This document shows, one piece after another, positions 7,664-16,511 of a DNA stretch of 64,000 bases. Location: the NCBI GenBank assembly GCA_016179685.1, contig JACPCR010000081.1, forward strand, positions 1 through 64,000, in the 5' to 3' direction. The notes under the pieces are model-generated. The model saw only the letters and a program-made list of their open reading frames with translations, was not told the DNA's origin and did no database searches. The number at the start of each line of letters is the position of its first letter. The stretch's first letter is position 1. The translations under genes were made by a program, and so were the position numbers. This DNA is from Planctomycetota bacterium (lineage in GTDB: Bacteria; Planctomycetota; PUPC01; JACPCR01).

Positions 7664-10435
7664 ATGCTTCAGACCCAGCGTGACCCGTCACACCTTTCCC
7701 GCCGCGACTTCATGAAAATTTCCGGAACGGCGGCGATGGCGGCCGGCGCCGCCCAGTTGTTCCCGGGCGAATTTGTTTCAGCCCAGGACCTCCCGCCAGC
7801 GGGCTCTGCCGCGGCCAAGAAGCAATTGCTGGCGCAGTGCCCCTATTGCGGCGTCGGATGCGGCACCATCATCCAGGTCGAAGGCGACACCATCATGGGC
7901 ATGGTGCCCGACAAGGCCCACCCGACCAACAAAGGCATTCAGTGCATCAAGGGCCTCAACGCCTACGAGCCGGTCTACAAAGATCGCCTGGCGCGTTGTC
8001 TCATCCGCAAAGACATGAGCGATCCCCTGGCGGGCCACGTCTCCGACACGAAGGGGCGCTTCGACGGCGATGTCTTTCGGGAGGCCACCTACGAGGAAGC
8101 GGAGGAACTCGTTGCTGAAAAGATCGTCGCCATCATCAAGGCCAGCGGCGGCAACAGCATCGGCCTCAACGGGTCCGGCCAGCTCACCATGGAGGCCCAG
8201 TGGATCGAGAACATATTGATGAAAGGCATTCTGACCTCGAACTCCATCGAGGCCAATGCCCGGATGTGCATGACTTCCGCGGTCACGGGCTACCTGGCCA
8301 CTTATGGCTCCGACACCCCGCCCACCTGCTATGACGACATCGAGCAGGCCGATTTCATCTCCTTCTGGGGCCACAACCCTCGCGAGGCGCACCCGGTCCT
8401 TTTCTGGCGCGTCGCTGACTACAAGAAGCAGAAGAACATCCCGACCCTCGTCAGCGACCCTCGGCGCACCGGCACGGTCACCGGCCTGGAGGACATCAAC
8501 CCACGCAACTCGTATCACTTTCCGACGATTAACGGGGACATTTCCTATCTCAACGCCATCGCGCACGTCCTCTTGACGAAGCATCCGGACGCGGTGATGT
8601 CCGAGGCCTGGCTCGACGAGCACACGACCGGTTGGAAGGAGTACATTGAAGGCGTGAAGGCCCGGTATTCACCCCAGCAGGTGATCGAACGGCTTCGGAT
8701 CATCGACCGCGGCCGGGTGACGGTGGAGGACATCGAGAGAATCGCACAGTTGTGGGCTGAAGCCTCCGTCAAGGGCCGCCAGCGCGGCCGGGGCGGCGTT
8801 CTCACCTTCTGGGGCATCGGTTACAACCAGATGCTCCACGGCCAGCACAACACCATTTCCATCGTCAACCTCCATCTGCTCACGGGCAACCTCGGCCGGC
8901 CCGGCTGCGGCTCGCACTCGCAAACCGGCCAGCCCAACGCGATGAGCGAGCGCCTCATGGGCGGCCTCACCGGGCGACTCCCCTTCAACAAGCCGCTCGC
9001 GGACGACTCCTGGCGCGGCTGGATGAACGCGTGCTGGCGTCTGCCCGAAGGCCGGCTCGATCTGACGGCCAAGGAAAAGAATCCCATGGTGCTGGGCATG
9101 CTGGAACGGGCGCTCAAGGGCGACCTCAAGGCCATGTTCTGGATTTACACCACGCACGTCCACCTGCCGGACCTGCAGACCCTGGTGCGTCCAGCCTTGA
9201 CCAAGATGTTTTGCGTCGTTCAGGAAATCTATCGCCATGCGCCCAACGTCCTCTACGCGGACGTGGTCTTTCCGGCGATGACCTGGGGCGAATGGACCGG
9301 GGGCATCTACATCCAGAGCGAACGCAGGCTTTACGTCAACGATGGCGTCAGCGTGGCCCGCAACGAGCATGGCGAGGTGCTCCAGGAAGCACTGCCGGAC
9401 ATGGACTTGGCCATCGACAAGGCCAAGAGCATTGGCCGGAAGCTGGGCCTCGACGTAGACAAAATCCTGCCGTACCAAAAGACGCTCAAGAATGCTTACG
9501 GCCAGAAGTTCTACAATCCGGAGGAGGTTTTCCGAGACATCCTCATCGCCTCGAAGGGCTCGGATGCGGACCTGACCGGCATGCTGGAGGTGGAGGAGCG
9601 GGACGGCATCGGTCTCTACGAGCAGATTCGCCGGCTGCGGGGCATCCAGTGGCCGGCGCCTACTTACGAGGTCGCCAAGAAAGGCGGATCGCCCCGCCGA
9701 TACATGGGCCAGGAAGAATGGAAGGACAGGCCCTATGGCCACTTCCCGCAGAGGGGCGGCAAGGCGCAGTTCAAGCTCTGCGAACAGAATTACGACACGC
9801 TCAAGGAGACCTGCGCCAAGCTCATGGCCATCGGCGAAAGCGTCGGAAAGCTCGTCCACCAGGGAGCGTCGATGAAGGACATCCTGGCCGCAGCCGAGAA
9901 GCAAACGTTCCTGATGGACAACCTCGCCTTGCTGAATCAGGCGCGCGATAACGCTCTCGTGCCGGAACTGCCTGACCTGGATTTCTACGACGACCCGGGA
10001 AAGACTCTGGCGGACGCCGGGAAGGAGAACAAGTTCCCCTTCTGGCTTGGCCTGGGCATCGTCTATGAGCATTTTCATTCCGCCAAGACGATCCGAGGCG
10101 CCACCACCCTGAAGCTCGTCCCCGAACAATACGTCGAGGTCAATGCCGAAGATGCCGGACGATACGGCCTCGAAGACGGTGAGAAGGTCAAAGTCGTCAC
10201 ACGCCGCGGCTTCTACGAGGCCCGCGTCTCCGTCGGAACAGACTCCATGGTCAAGCCGGCCCGCTCGGAGTGCCCGCCGGGCTACCTCTTCAGCCCCTGG
10301 AATCTCTCCGTGGCCGATAGCGCCGATCCCGCGAAGAACCGCTGGCTCGTCAACGCCACTAGCCATCGTGCCTGGGACCCGGTCTCCGGCCAGGCGGACT
10401 ACAAGAAGCTCGCGGCGCGGCTCGAGAAGATTTGA
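7664..10435 (+). CDS. NapA-like periplasmic molybdopterin oxidoreductase (putative nitrate reductase catalytic subunit)
   Basis: About 923 residues. A Tat signal is present (SRRDFMKISGTAAMA). The [4Fe-4S] motif uses Cys59, Cys62, Cys66 and Cys94 (CPYCGVGCG ... QCIKG). Cys202, in NARMCMTSAVTGY, is the predicted molybdenum ligand and matches the NapA pattern, as do CYDDIE, WGHNPREAHP and the late YEHFHSAKTIRG segment. These features favour NapA over formate dehydrogenase or assimilatory NasA, although the CPYCGVGCG form is also common in those families. It is about 90 residues longer than typical NapA, with an extra region near 560-720. ATG 7664 follows GAAAGGG; ATG 7649 is less likely. No NapB, NapC or NapD gene is present. 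Substrate is inferred, not proven. Confidence 0.82.
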   Translation: MLQTQRDPSHLSRRDFMKISGTAAMAAGAAQLFPGEFVSAQDLPPAGSAAAKKQLLAQCPYCGVGCGTIIQVEGDTIMGMVPDKAHPTNKGIQCIKGLNAYEPVYKDRLARCLIRKDMSDPLAGHVSDTKGRFDGDVFREATYEEAEELVAEKIVAIIKASGGNSIGLNGSGQLTMEAQWIENILMKGILTSNSIEANARMCMTSAVTGYLATYGSDTPPTCYDDIEQADFISFWGHNPREAHPVLFWRVADYKKQKNIPTLVSDPRRTGTVTGLEDINPRNSYHFPTINGDISYLNAIAHVLLTKHPDAVMSEAWLDEHTTGWKEYIEGVKARYSPQQVIERLRIIDRGRVTVEDIERIAQLWAEASVKGRQRGRGGVLTFWGIGYNQMLHGQHNTISIVNLHLLTGNLGRPGCGSHSQTGQPNAMSERLMGGLTGRLPFNKPLADDSWRGWMNACWRLPEGRLDLTAKEKNPMVLGMLERALKGDLKAMFWIYTTHVHLPDLQTLVRPALTKMFCVVQEIYRHAPNVLYADVVFPAMTWGEWTGGIYIQSERRLYVNDGVSVARNEHGEVLQEALPDMDLAIDKAKSIGRKLGLDVDKILPYQKTLKNAYGQKFYNPEEVFRDILIASKGSDADLTGMLEVEERDGIGLYEQIRRLRGIQWPAPTYEVAKKGGSPRRYMGQEEWKDRPYGHFPQRGGKAQFKLCEQNYDTLKETCAKLMAIGESVGKLVHQGASMKDILAAAEKQTFLMDNLALLNQARDNALVPELPDLDFYDDPGKTLADAGKENKFPFWLGLGIVYEHFHSAKTIRGATTLKLVPEQYVEVNAEDAGRYGLEDGEKVKVVTRRGFYEARVSVGTDSMVKPARSECPPGYLFSPWNLSVADSADPAKNRWLVNATSHRAWDPVSGQADYKKLAARLEKI

Positions 10436-10575
10436 CGCGCCGCCCCGTGCCAACGGGACCCCTCCGGGAAGCAGCGCAAAAAAGCAGGAGAAATCCATTT
10501 TCAAGAGAACTGCGCACCCGCTGCGCGGACACCCGGTACAAAAGTTACAGCCTTAGACCTTGACTTGTCCCCTCC

Positions 10576-11208
10576 ATGCGCATGACCCGAAGAGAGTTTG
10601 TGAAGAACACGGCCGCCGCCGGCGTCGTCTTGACTGCTGGCCTGGTTTCCCTTCGACCCGGCTTCGCACGCGCCGAGTGTATCCGCCCGCCCGGCAGCCT
10701 CCCGGAAGAGAGTTTCCTTTCCCGATGCATCCGCTGCGGGCGCTGTGCAGAGGCCTGCCCCAACCGCTGCATCACCCTGTTGACCGCCGGGGCCGGCAAG
10801 TCGTTTTCCGTTCTTCCCGGCCAGGGCGACCAGAGCACCCCGGTGATCTTCCCCCGCCAGCAGGCCTGCAATCTCTGCAACGGCGACAAAGGCGCCGAGC
10901 TGCTCTGCACCGCAGCCTGCCCCACGGGCGCGTTACAACTCGTCAAGAAGGACCCTGAGGAGATTCAGGCCAAAGTACGGATGGGCAAAGCGCGGGTCGA
11001 TACCAACTTGTGCTACTCCTACAACGGCAAGTCCTGCGGCGTCTGCGTCCGCGCCTGCCCCTTCACTCGCCGGGCGCTCCGAGCCGGCATTCTGGAACAA
11101 CCGCAGCTCGACCCTGATTACTGCGTCGGGTGCGGTCTCTGCGAGCGCGTCTGCATCCGCTACCCTCAGGCCATCACGGTTGTCCCCATCGCCAGGGGGA
11201 AGGTATGA
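10576..11208 (+). CDS. NapG-like Tat-exported ferredoxin, four [4Fe-4S] clusters
   Basis: A 210-residue periplasmic electron carrier. The Tat signal reads TRREFVKNTAAAGVVLTAG. Cysteine groups follow for four clusters: CIRCGRCAEACPNRC, CNLCN...CTAACP, CGVCVRACP and CVGCGLCERVC. Domain order and spacing match NapG/MauN-type proteins, which pass electrons from a NapH-type membrane protein toward periplasmic nitrate reductase. It lies 140 bases after the molybdoenzyme gene and 10 bases before a NapH-like gene, supporting one operon. The start may be ATG 10576 or ATG 10582; neither has a strong ribosome site. Confidence 0.85.
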   Translation: MRMTRREFVKNTAAAGVVLTAGLVSLRPGFARAECIRPPGSLPEESFLSRCIRCGRCAEACPNRCITLLTAGAGKSFSVLPGQGDQSTPVIFPRQQACNLCNGDKGAELLCTAACPTGALQLVKKDPEEIQAKVRMGKARVDTNLCYSYNGKSCGVCVRACPFTRRALRAGILEQPQLDPDYCVGCGLCERVCIRYPQAITVVPIARGKV

Positions 11209-11218
11209 GGGGGTGGTT

Positions 11219-12859
11219 ATGAGGGTCCCCATTTGGCCCTGTCGGCGCTCCGTACAGGTGCTCGTGCTCCTCTCCCTTTTCGCCTTCCCACTCCTGGCGC
11301 GGTATCGCCATTACCTCTACGCCCGGCAACTCGACAAGCTCACGGAAAGCTGGAGCGGCACGGCACAAGGGAAACTCCTGAACGCCACCGATGCCGCGGT
11401 GCGCGTCGGCATCCCGGACGGCGAAGGCGGCGTGCCTTCCAGGCGCCCCCGCCGAGCCATCCTGGAACGGACCCAGAATTTCCATGGCTCAGCCTGGTCC
11501 GCCAGGGTCTTTGGAGTCTCGATGACGGACCCGCTTGCTGGGGCCGAATGCGCACTGGCTTCCCGCGCCTGCACGGGCGTCCTCCTCGTTGGGCTGGCCA
11601 TCCCTCTGGTGGCTACGCTCCTTCTGGGCAGAATCTACTGCGGCTGGATATGCCCCATGGACATCCTCTTCGGCCTCGGCTTCAAAATCCGAAAGCTTCT
11701 CGAGCTCCTGGAAATTCGGCCATGGAGCGTCCGCTTCTGGAAGGGCAGCAAAGTTGTCCTGCTGGGCGTGGGCTTGCTCTTCGCGCTCGCCTGCGGACTG
11801 CCGCTGCTCCACTACCTCTACCCACCCGCGCTGCTCGGCCGGGAAGCCCACGGCTTCGTTACCGCTCTCTTCGACCGCGCCGAAAAGGGACACCTCGGGT
11901 GGGCCCTGGCGGGCATGACCGCCGCGAGCCTGTTCCTGCTCGGCCTGCTGCTGGCCGACATCGCCATGTCGCCGCGGTTCTGGTGCAACTGCCTTTGCCC
12001 GGGCGGCGCCCTCTACTCACTCCTCGGATGCTTCCGACTCCTGAAAGTGCGCCGGGACCCGGAGGCCTGCACCCTCTGCTCCCGGTGCAATGAGGTCTGC
12101 CCCAGGGCGCTCAAGCCCATGGTGGACCCGATCGGAATGGAGTGTGACAACTGCGGCCTCTGCGTGGAGGTCTGTCCGTCCCAATCCCTCGCCTTCCGCA
12201 TGGCCCTCAAAGACAACGGCTTCCCCGCCCCCGGCGTAAGAAACGCTCCAAGGGAAGAGAAGAAGCTGGCCGCGGCCCCGAAGAACGTGGTGACCGCCGC
12301 CTTGCTGGGTCTGGCCTGGCTCAGCATCGATTCCACTCAGGCTCATCACATCCTCGGCCTCCCCCACTACTGCTACGACAAGGATTATCCCCAAACGCCC
12401 GTCCTGAAACTGGTGGAAAACGTCGGCAATTGGGAAGTCCAACTCACCGGATTTCCCGGCAACCCCAAGCCCGGAATGCGCACGCACCTCACTGTCTACA
12501 TCACGGACCGGACGACTCGCTCCGTTTATTCCAAGCCGCTTACCCTTTCCGTCCATAGGCAGCTCGTCTTGGGACGAGAGGAACGGGTCTACGGGCCGGA
12601 AGAGGCGATGTCGAGCCAGAATCTCTTCAAGCTCTATCCAACCTATCCGGCGGACGGCAACTACCAGGTCACCCTTTCCTTCGAGGACGGCGAAGGCCTG
12701 TCCACCCTGCGGTTTCCGCTGGTCGTGGGCGAGCCCGGATCGCCCTGGGCCGTGGTCTTCGGGTCGGCAGGGGGACTGGCCTGTTTCCTCGTCGTGGTCC
12801 GCGCGGTCCGGATCAAGAGAGCACGAAGAAGGGCGACGCCCGTGGCGGTGACACCATGA
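11219..12859 (+). CDS. NapH-like membrane Fe-S protein fused to a FixH/YtkA-like domain
   Basis: About 546 residues. Residues ~10-250 contain several transmembrane segments and two membrane-linked Cys motifs (GRIYCGWICPMD and NCLCPGGALYSLL), the hallmark of NapH-type quinol dehydrogenases. Residues ~270-320 hold two [4Fe-4S] motifs (CTLCSRCNEVCP, CDNCGLCVEVCP). The C-terminal ~180 residues form a beta-rich domain (VQLTGFPGNPKPGMRTHLTV ... GNYQVTLSFED) resembling FixH/YtkA, then a final membrane helix. Plain NapH is about 290 residues, so this is an extended fusion. ATG 11219, preceded by a GA/G-rich stretch, gives a sensible N-terminus. The stop overlaps the next start (ATGA). Confidence 0.8.
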   Translation: MRVPIWPCRRSVQVLVLLSLFAFPLLARYRHYLYARQLDKLTESWSGTAQGKLLNATDAAVRVGIPDGEGGVPSRRPRRAILERTQNFHGSAWSARVFGVSMTDPLAGAECALASRACTGVLLVGLAIPLVATLLLGRIYCGWICPMDILFGLGFKIRKLLELLEIRPWSVRFWKGSKVVLLGVGLLFALACGLPLLHYLYPPALLGREAHGFVTALFDRAEKGHLGWALAGMTAASLFLLGLLLADIAMSPRFWCNCLCPGGALYSLLGCFRLLKVRRDPEACTLCSRCNEVCPRALKPMVDPIGMECDNCGLCVEVCPSQSLAFRMALKDNGFPAPGVRNAPREEKKLAAAPKNVVTAALLGLAWLSIDSTQAHHILGLPHYCYDKDYPQTPVLKLVENVGNWEVQLTGFPGNPKPGMRTHLTVYITDRTTRSVYSKPLTLSVHRQLVLGREERVYGPEEAMSSQNLFKLYPTYPADGNYQVTLSFEDGEGLSTLRFPLVVGEPGSPWAVVFGSAGGLACFLVVVRAVRIKRARRRATPVAVTP

Positions 12860-14718
12860 GGAAGCATCCCATCCTCCTCCTTCCCTGGCTTCTCCTCTTC
12901 CTGGCCCTCGCGTGGCTCGGATGGGACCACGGCCGCGCCCGAACCGGCGAGAGTCTGCCGGAAGCCTCCCCGGGCGTTCCGCCGGCCGCCCCCGTTGCCG
13001 TCCGCCCTGAGGCCGATGCGGCTGCCAGGGATGTCGTTTGCGGGATGGAAATCCGGAAGAGCCTTTCGTACCGGGTCTCCCTTCCGGGCCAGGACTATTT
13101 TTTTTGCAGCGAAGACTGCCGGGCCGAATTCAAGAATCAGCCGGAGAAGTGGATGAGCGCCGGAAGCCGCCGCCAGGGCGCACATGCCATGCGGGGTCTG
13201 CCCATCCGCATCTATCAGTGGGGCGTCGTTCTCGTGATGGTGATTTCTTTTGGGACCTTCGAATGGGTCTCTTGGAAACGGCGTCCGGCGGCCTTCGCGC
13301 CTGCCCCGAGCCAGGGGCATCCCAGGCGAATCGACCTCACGGCGTGGAGGCCGTTGAGGCGCTCGCTCCAGTGGCCGTACCTGCGCCCGATCGCCCAGGC
13401 CATCGCCGCCGGGCTCTTCCTGGTCGTGGTTGCCGCCGGGCTTTTCGGCAATCAGAGCCCGGCGATGAATATCGCCCCGCTGCTGACCTGGACGATCTGG
13501 TGGGTGGGATTGGTCTTCCTGGTGCTGTTCCTGGGCAAGGCCTGGTGCTTCGTGTGCCCCTGGGACGCCATCGCTACCTGGATGGAGCGACTCCGCTTTT
13601 GCAGCCCGAGGCGCTCCGGCCTTGGCCTGCAGATGAAGTGGCCCAGAAGCCTGCGGAACATCTGGCCCGCGGTGGGCCTCTTCGTCCTCCTCACCTGGGT
13701 CGAACTGGGAGCAGGCATCACGCTCATTCCTCGCGCCACGGCCTACCTCGGGCTCATGATGCTCGGTCTGGCCATTGCGTGCGTCTTTCTGTTCGAGCGC
13801 AAAGCGTTTTGCCGCTATGCCTGCCTGGTGGGAAGGGTCTCCGGCCTCTATTCGCTCTTCTCGAGCCTGGAACTGCGCGCCCGAGACGCAAACACCTGCG
13901 CCTCCTGCCGCACCTCGCCTTGCTTTCGGGGCAACGACCGGGGAGACGGATGCCCCACTTTCGAGCTCCCCCGGACGATGACGCTGAACACCTACTGCAT
14001 TCTGTGCACGGAATGCTTGAAGACGTGCCCGCACGACAACCTCTCGATTCGTCTCCGGCCGTGGGGCGAGGACCTGGCCCATGAGGGGAAACCCCGCACC
14101 GATGAGGCCTTCCTTTCCATCATCCTGCTCGCGATGACCGGCCTCCACGGCCTGACCATGACGCCGCGGTGGCCGGAATGGAACGAAGCCCTTTCAGCGA
14201 CGTGGGGCGTCTCTCCGCGGGTCTCGTTCAGCCTGCTCATGGCGCTCATCCTGGCTGCGCCCATGCTTCTTTTCGCCGCGCTGGCCGGGGTCTCCTCGCT
14301 CTGGAGCGCGCCGCACGGGATGCGCACTCTTTTCATCCATTACGCCTACGCCCTCTTGCCCATCGCTCTCTTCTACCATCTCGCACACAACGCTGGGCAT
14401 TTCCTGCTGGAAGGCCCGAAGGCGGCAGCCCTGGCCTCGGACCCCTTCGGCTGGGGATGGAATCTCTTCAGCACGGCGCGGTCGCACTTCGGACCCCTCG
14501 TCTCACTCGAAGGCCTCTGGATCATTCAGGTCGGCCTGGTCGTCACCGGACACCTCTACAGCCTCTGGATTACGGAGAAGACCACCCGCCGGCTCATACC
14601 GGACCGCCGGGCAGCCGTGTTCAGCCAGTTGCCCATGCTGGCCGCCATGGTCGCCTTCAGCGTCTTCAGCCTCTGGCTGTTGAAGCAGCCGATGGAAATG
14701 CGTCTCTCCGCCATGTGA
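12856..14718 (+). CDS. YHS-domain NapH/CcoG-like polytopic Fe-S membrane protein
   Basis: A 620-residue membrane protein. After an N-terminal helix comes a YHS metal-binding domain (about 57-100: DVVCGMEIRKS ... YFFCSEDCRAEF). Transmembrane segments follow, with NapH-type motifs CFVCPWDAIATW and CRYACLVGRVSGLY, then Cys clusters CASCRTSPC and CILCTECLKTCP. Several more helices make up the C-terminal third. It overlaps the upstream gene by ATGA. The role is probably electron transfer from quinol toward the periplasmic ferredoxins. YHS domains otherwise occur in metal-handling proteins, so a part in cofactor maturation is an alternative. Confidence 0.7.
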   Translation: MRKHPILLLPWLLLFLALAWLGWDHGRARTGESLPEASPGVPPAAPVAVRPEADAAARDVVCGMEIRKSLSYRVSLPGQDYFFCSEDCRAEFKNQPEKWMSAGSRRQGAHAMRGLPIRIYQWGVVLVMVISFGTFEWVSWKRRPAAFAPAPSQGHPRRIDLTAWRPLRRSLQWPYLRPIAQAIAAGLFLVVVAAGLFGNQSPAMNIAPLLTWTIWWVGLVFLVLFLGKAWCFVCPWDAIATWMERLRFCSPRRSGLGLQMKWPRSLRNIWPAVGLFVLLTWVELGAGITLIPRATAYLGLMMLGLAIACVFLFERKAFCRYACLVGRVSGLYSLFSSLELRARDANTCASCRTSPCFRGNDRGDGCPTFELPRTMTLNTYCILCTECLKTCPHDNLSIRLRPWGEDLAHEGKPRTDEAFLSIILLAMTGLHGLTMTPRWPEWNEALSATWGVSPRVSFSLLMALILAAPMLLFAALAGVSSLWSAPHGMRTLFIHYAYALLPIALFYHLAHNAGHFLLEGPKAAALASDPFGWGWNLFSTARSHFGPLVSLEGLWIIQVGLVVTGHLYSLWITEKTTRRLIPDRRAAVFSQLPMLAAMVAFSVFSLWLLKQPMEMRLSAM

Positions 14719-14739
14719 GGTGGCGCCTCGCCCACCAGA

Positions 14740-15357
14740 ATGGAACGACCCATCTCTCGTCAAGAATTCATGAGGATCAGCCTTGGAGAAGCCGCACGGG
14801 GGCTGGCTGTCCTCCTTGAAGCCCTGAGCGGGCCCGTCGTTGCCGCGGCGCGCGCGGGAACGAGTCCGATACTCGGGCTCGCAGAAGCCCGTCCACGAGT
14901 TCTCCGCCCGCCCGGCGCGGTCCCGGAGTCCCAGTTCGGCCAGGCCTGCACCCGGTGTGACGCCTGCATCCGCGCTTGCCCGCACGGCGTGGTTCGCAAG
15001 GCCGGGCCCGAATTCGGTCCGGACCTCTTCGAGACCCCGGTCGTCGTGCCTCGGGAGAACCCCTGCCGGATGTGCGCCGATGTTCCCTGCATCCGGAGCT
15101 GCAAGGCGGGCGCCCTCGCACGGCCGAACCCGGGCCCCGTCAAGATCGGCACGGCGATTGTAGGAGTTGAGAAGTGCTACCTGGCCCGTGGCCAGCCTTG
15201 CGATTACTGCCTCAAGCATTGCCCGGTCCGCCCCCGCGCGATCCGGGCGGGGCCCCCGGGCCGGCCCCCCGCGGTGGACGCTTCGGCCTGCACGGGCTGC
15301 GGTGTTTGCGTCCAGATTTGCCCCGCGGAGGCCATCGAGGTCGAGCCTAACCGATGA
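14740..15357 (+). CDS. Second NapG/MauN-like four-cluster ferredoxin
   Basis: A 205-residue protein with cysteine groups CTRCDACIRACP, CRMCADVPCIRSC, CDYCLKHCP and CTGCGVCVQICP, the same architecture as the ferredoxin at 10576. Its N-terminus begins SRQEFMRISLG, where the second Arg of a Tat motif is Gln; export is therefore uncertain, though a hydrophobic stretch follows. It lies 21 bases after the YHS/NapH-like gene and overlaps actA by ATGA, linking the nap-like and act parts into one transcription unit. It may be the dedicated partner of the second NapH-like protein. Confidence 0.8.
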   Translation: MERPISRQEFMRISLGEAARGLAVLLEALSGPVVAAARAGTSPILGLAEARPRVLRPPGAVPESQFGQACTRCDACIRACPHGVVRKAGPEFGPDLFETPVVVPRENPCRMCADVPCIRSCKAGALARPNPGPVKIGTAIVGVEKCYLARGQPCDYCLKHCPVRPRAIRAGPPGRPPAVDASACTGCGVCVQICPAEAIEVEPNR

Positions 15358-16511
15358 GACCCTCGCTTGAGATTTCGAGCCTGTGGATGGCGTTCCAGCT
15401 CGCGGGCTGGTCGTCGCCCGCGTCCCTCGGGGCCGCCGAGTCGCCCGCCTCGATGGAATCCGCCGGGCCCGCCGCTGAACATCAACCCCTCTCCGCCTTC
15501 CAGCAGCAGGCCGCCCTCTTCCATCAAAAATGCGCCCGATGCCATACGGTCGGCCGCGGCGATCGCGTGGGACCCGATTTGCGCGGGGTCACTCGAAGGC
15601 GGGACAAAGAGTGGCTCGTCGGCCTGATCCTGGACCCGGAAACAGTCCTCGAGAGCGATCCGGTGGCCCGGGACCTGATGAAGCAATTCAACGGGGTGCG
15701 CATGGAGAACGCGGGGCTGACTCGCTCACAGGCCGAGTCGCTCCTGGAATATATCCAGACCGCCAGCGAGGGCCCCGCGGATGAAGACGGCGAGCCGCCG
15801 GAGGCTGCCGAAGAAAAACTCCACACCAGGATTTCGGGACCGGATGAAGGCTTTGGAACGCCCGCCCTTGGCCTCGCCGGCTTGGGCTTCCTCTTGGTTC
15901 TCTCCGCCTTTCTCTGGCGGTCCGCTGGTCGTCCCGCCGCCCTGACCGTCCTCGTGCTGGCCGCGGGCGACGCCTATTGGACCCTGGGCGGCCACCGGTA
16001 TCATCGCCTGCCGGGCAATCACCAGGGCTACCAACCCGTCCAACCCATCCTCTTCTCCCACGCGCTCCACGCAGGGAAGCTGGAGATTTCTTGCCTTTAT
16101 TGCCATCACGGCGCCGAGAAGGGTCCCGTGGCCGGCGTGCCCGCCGTCCAGCTCTGCATGAATTGCCACAACGTGGTCAAGAAGCCGGCGGATGCCCAGA
16201 AGCCGTCGAAGGAACTGGAGAAACTCTTGGCCGTATGGGAGGCCCGAAAAGACGCTGCGCCCCGGTCCATCGAGTGGGTCCGAGTCCATCGCCTTCCGGA
16301 TTTCGTCTTCTTCGATCACCAGGTTCACGTCCAAAATCGCGTTCAGTGCCAGGAGTGCCATGGCCCCGTAGAAACCATGGAGCGCCTGCGCCAGGCCAGC
16401 GACCTTTCCATGGGCTGGTGCGTCAATTGCCACCGTCACCGGGGCGGGCGGCCGCCGACCCACTGGAAGAGGGCCGAGGCCACATTGGATTGCACCGCGT
16501 GTCACCTGTGA
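15354..16511 (+). CDS. actA: ActA-like cytochrome of Alternative Complex III, with an extra N-terminal cytochrome c domain
   Basis: A 385-residue multihaem cytochrome. Six CXXCH sites are visible at residues 60, 247, 268, 332, 356 and 380. Residues ~45-140 form a class I-like cytochrome c (CARCHTV ... GPDLRGV), followed by a hydrophobic stretch at ~165-205. The C-terminal five-haem region, with LFSHALHAG and HVQNRVQCQECHG, matches ActA/cytochrome c7-type subunits. Typical ActA has the five-haem part only. It is followed by actB-F in canonical order, which fixes its identity. In the complex it would mediate haem-to-haem transfer at the periplasmic face. The ATGA overlap with the upstream ferredoxin indicates coupling. 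Confidence 0.85.
   Translation: MRPSLEISSLWMAFQLAGWSSPASLGAAESPASMESAGPAAEHQPLSAFQQQAALFHQKCARCHTVGRGDRVGPDLRGVTRRRDKEWLVGLILDPETVLESDPVARDLMKQFNGVRMENAGLTRSQAESLLEYIQTASEGPADEDGEPPEAAEEKLHTRISGPDEGFGTPALGLAGLGFLLVLSAFLWRSAGRPAALTVLVLAAGDAYWTLGGHRYHRLPGNHQGYQPVQPILFSHALHAGKLEISCLYCHHGAEKGPVAGVPAVQLCMNCHNVVKKPADAQKPSKELEKLLAVWEARKDAAPRSIEWVRVHRLPDFVFFDHQVHVQNRVQCQECHGPVETMERLRQASDLSMGWCVNCHRHRGGRPPTHWKRAEATLDCTACHL

Noticed and set aside
8669..10504. 611-residue antisense frame opposite the NapA-like gene
   Set aside because: The plus strand has Tat signal, cluster cysteines and molybdenum ligand; the antisense frame has none.
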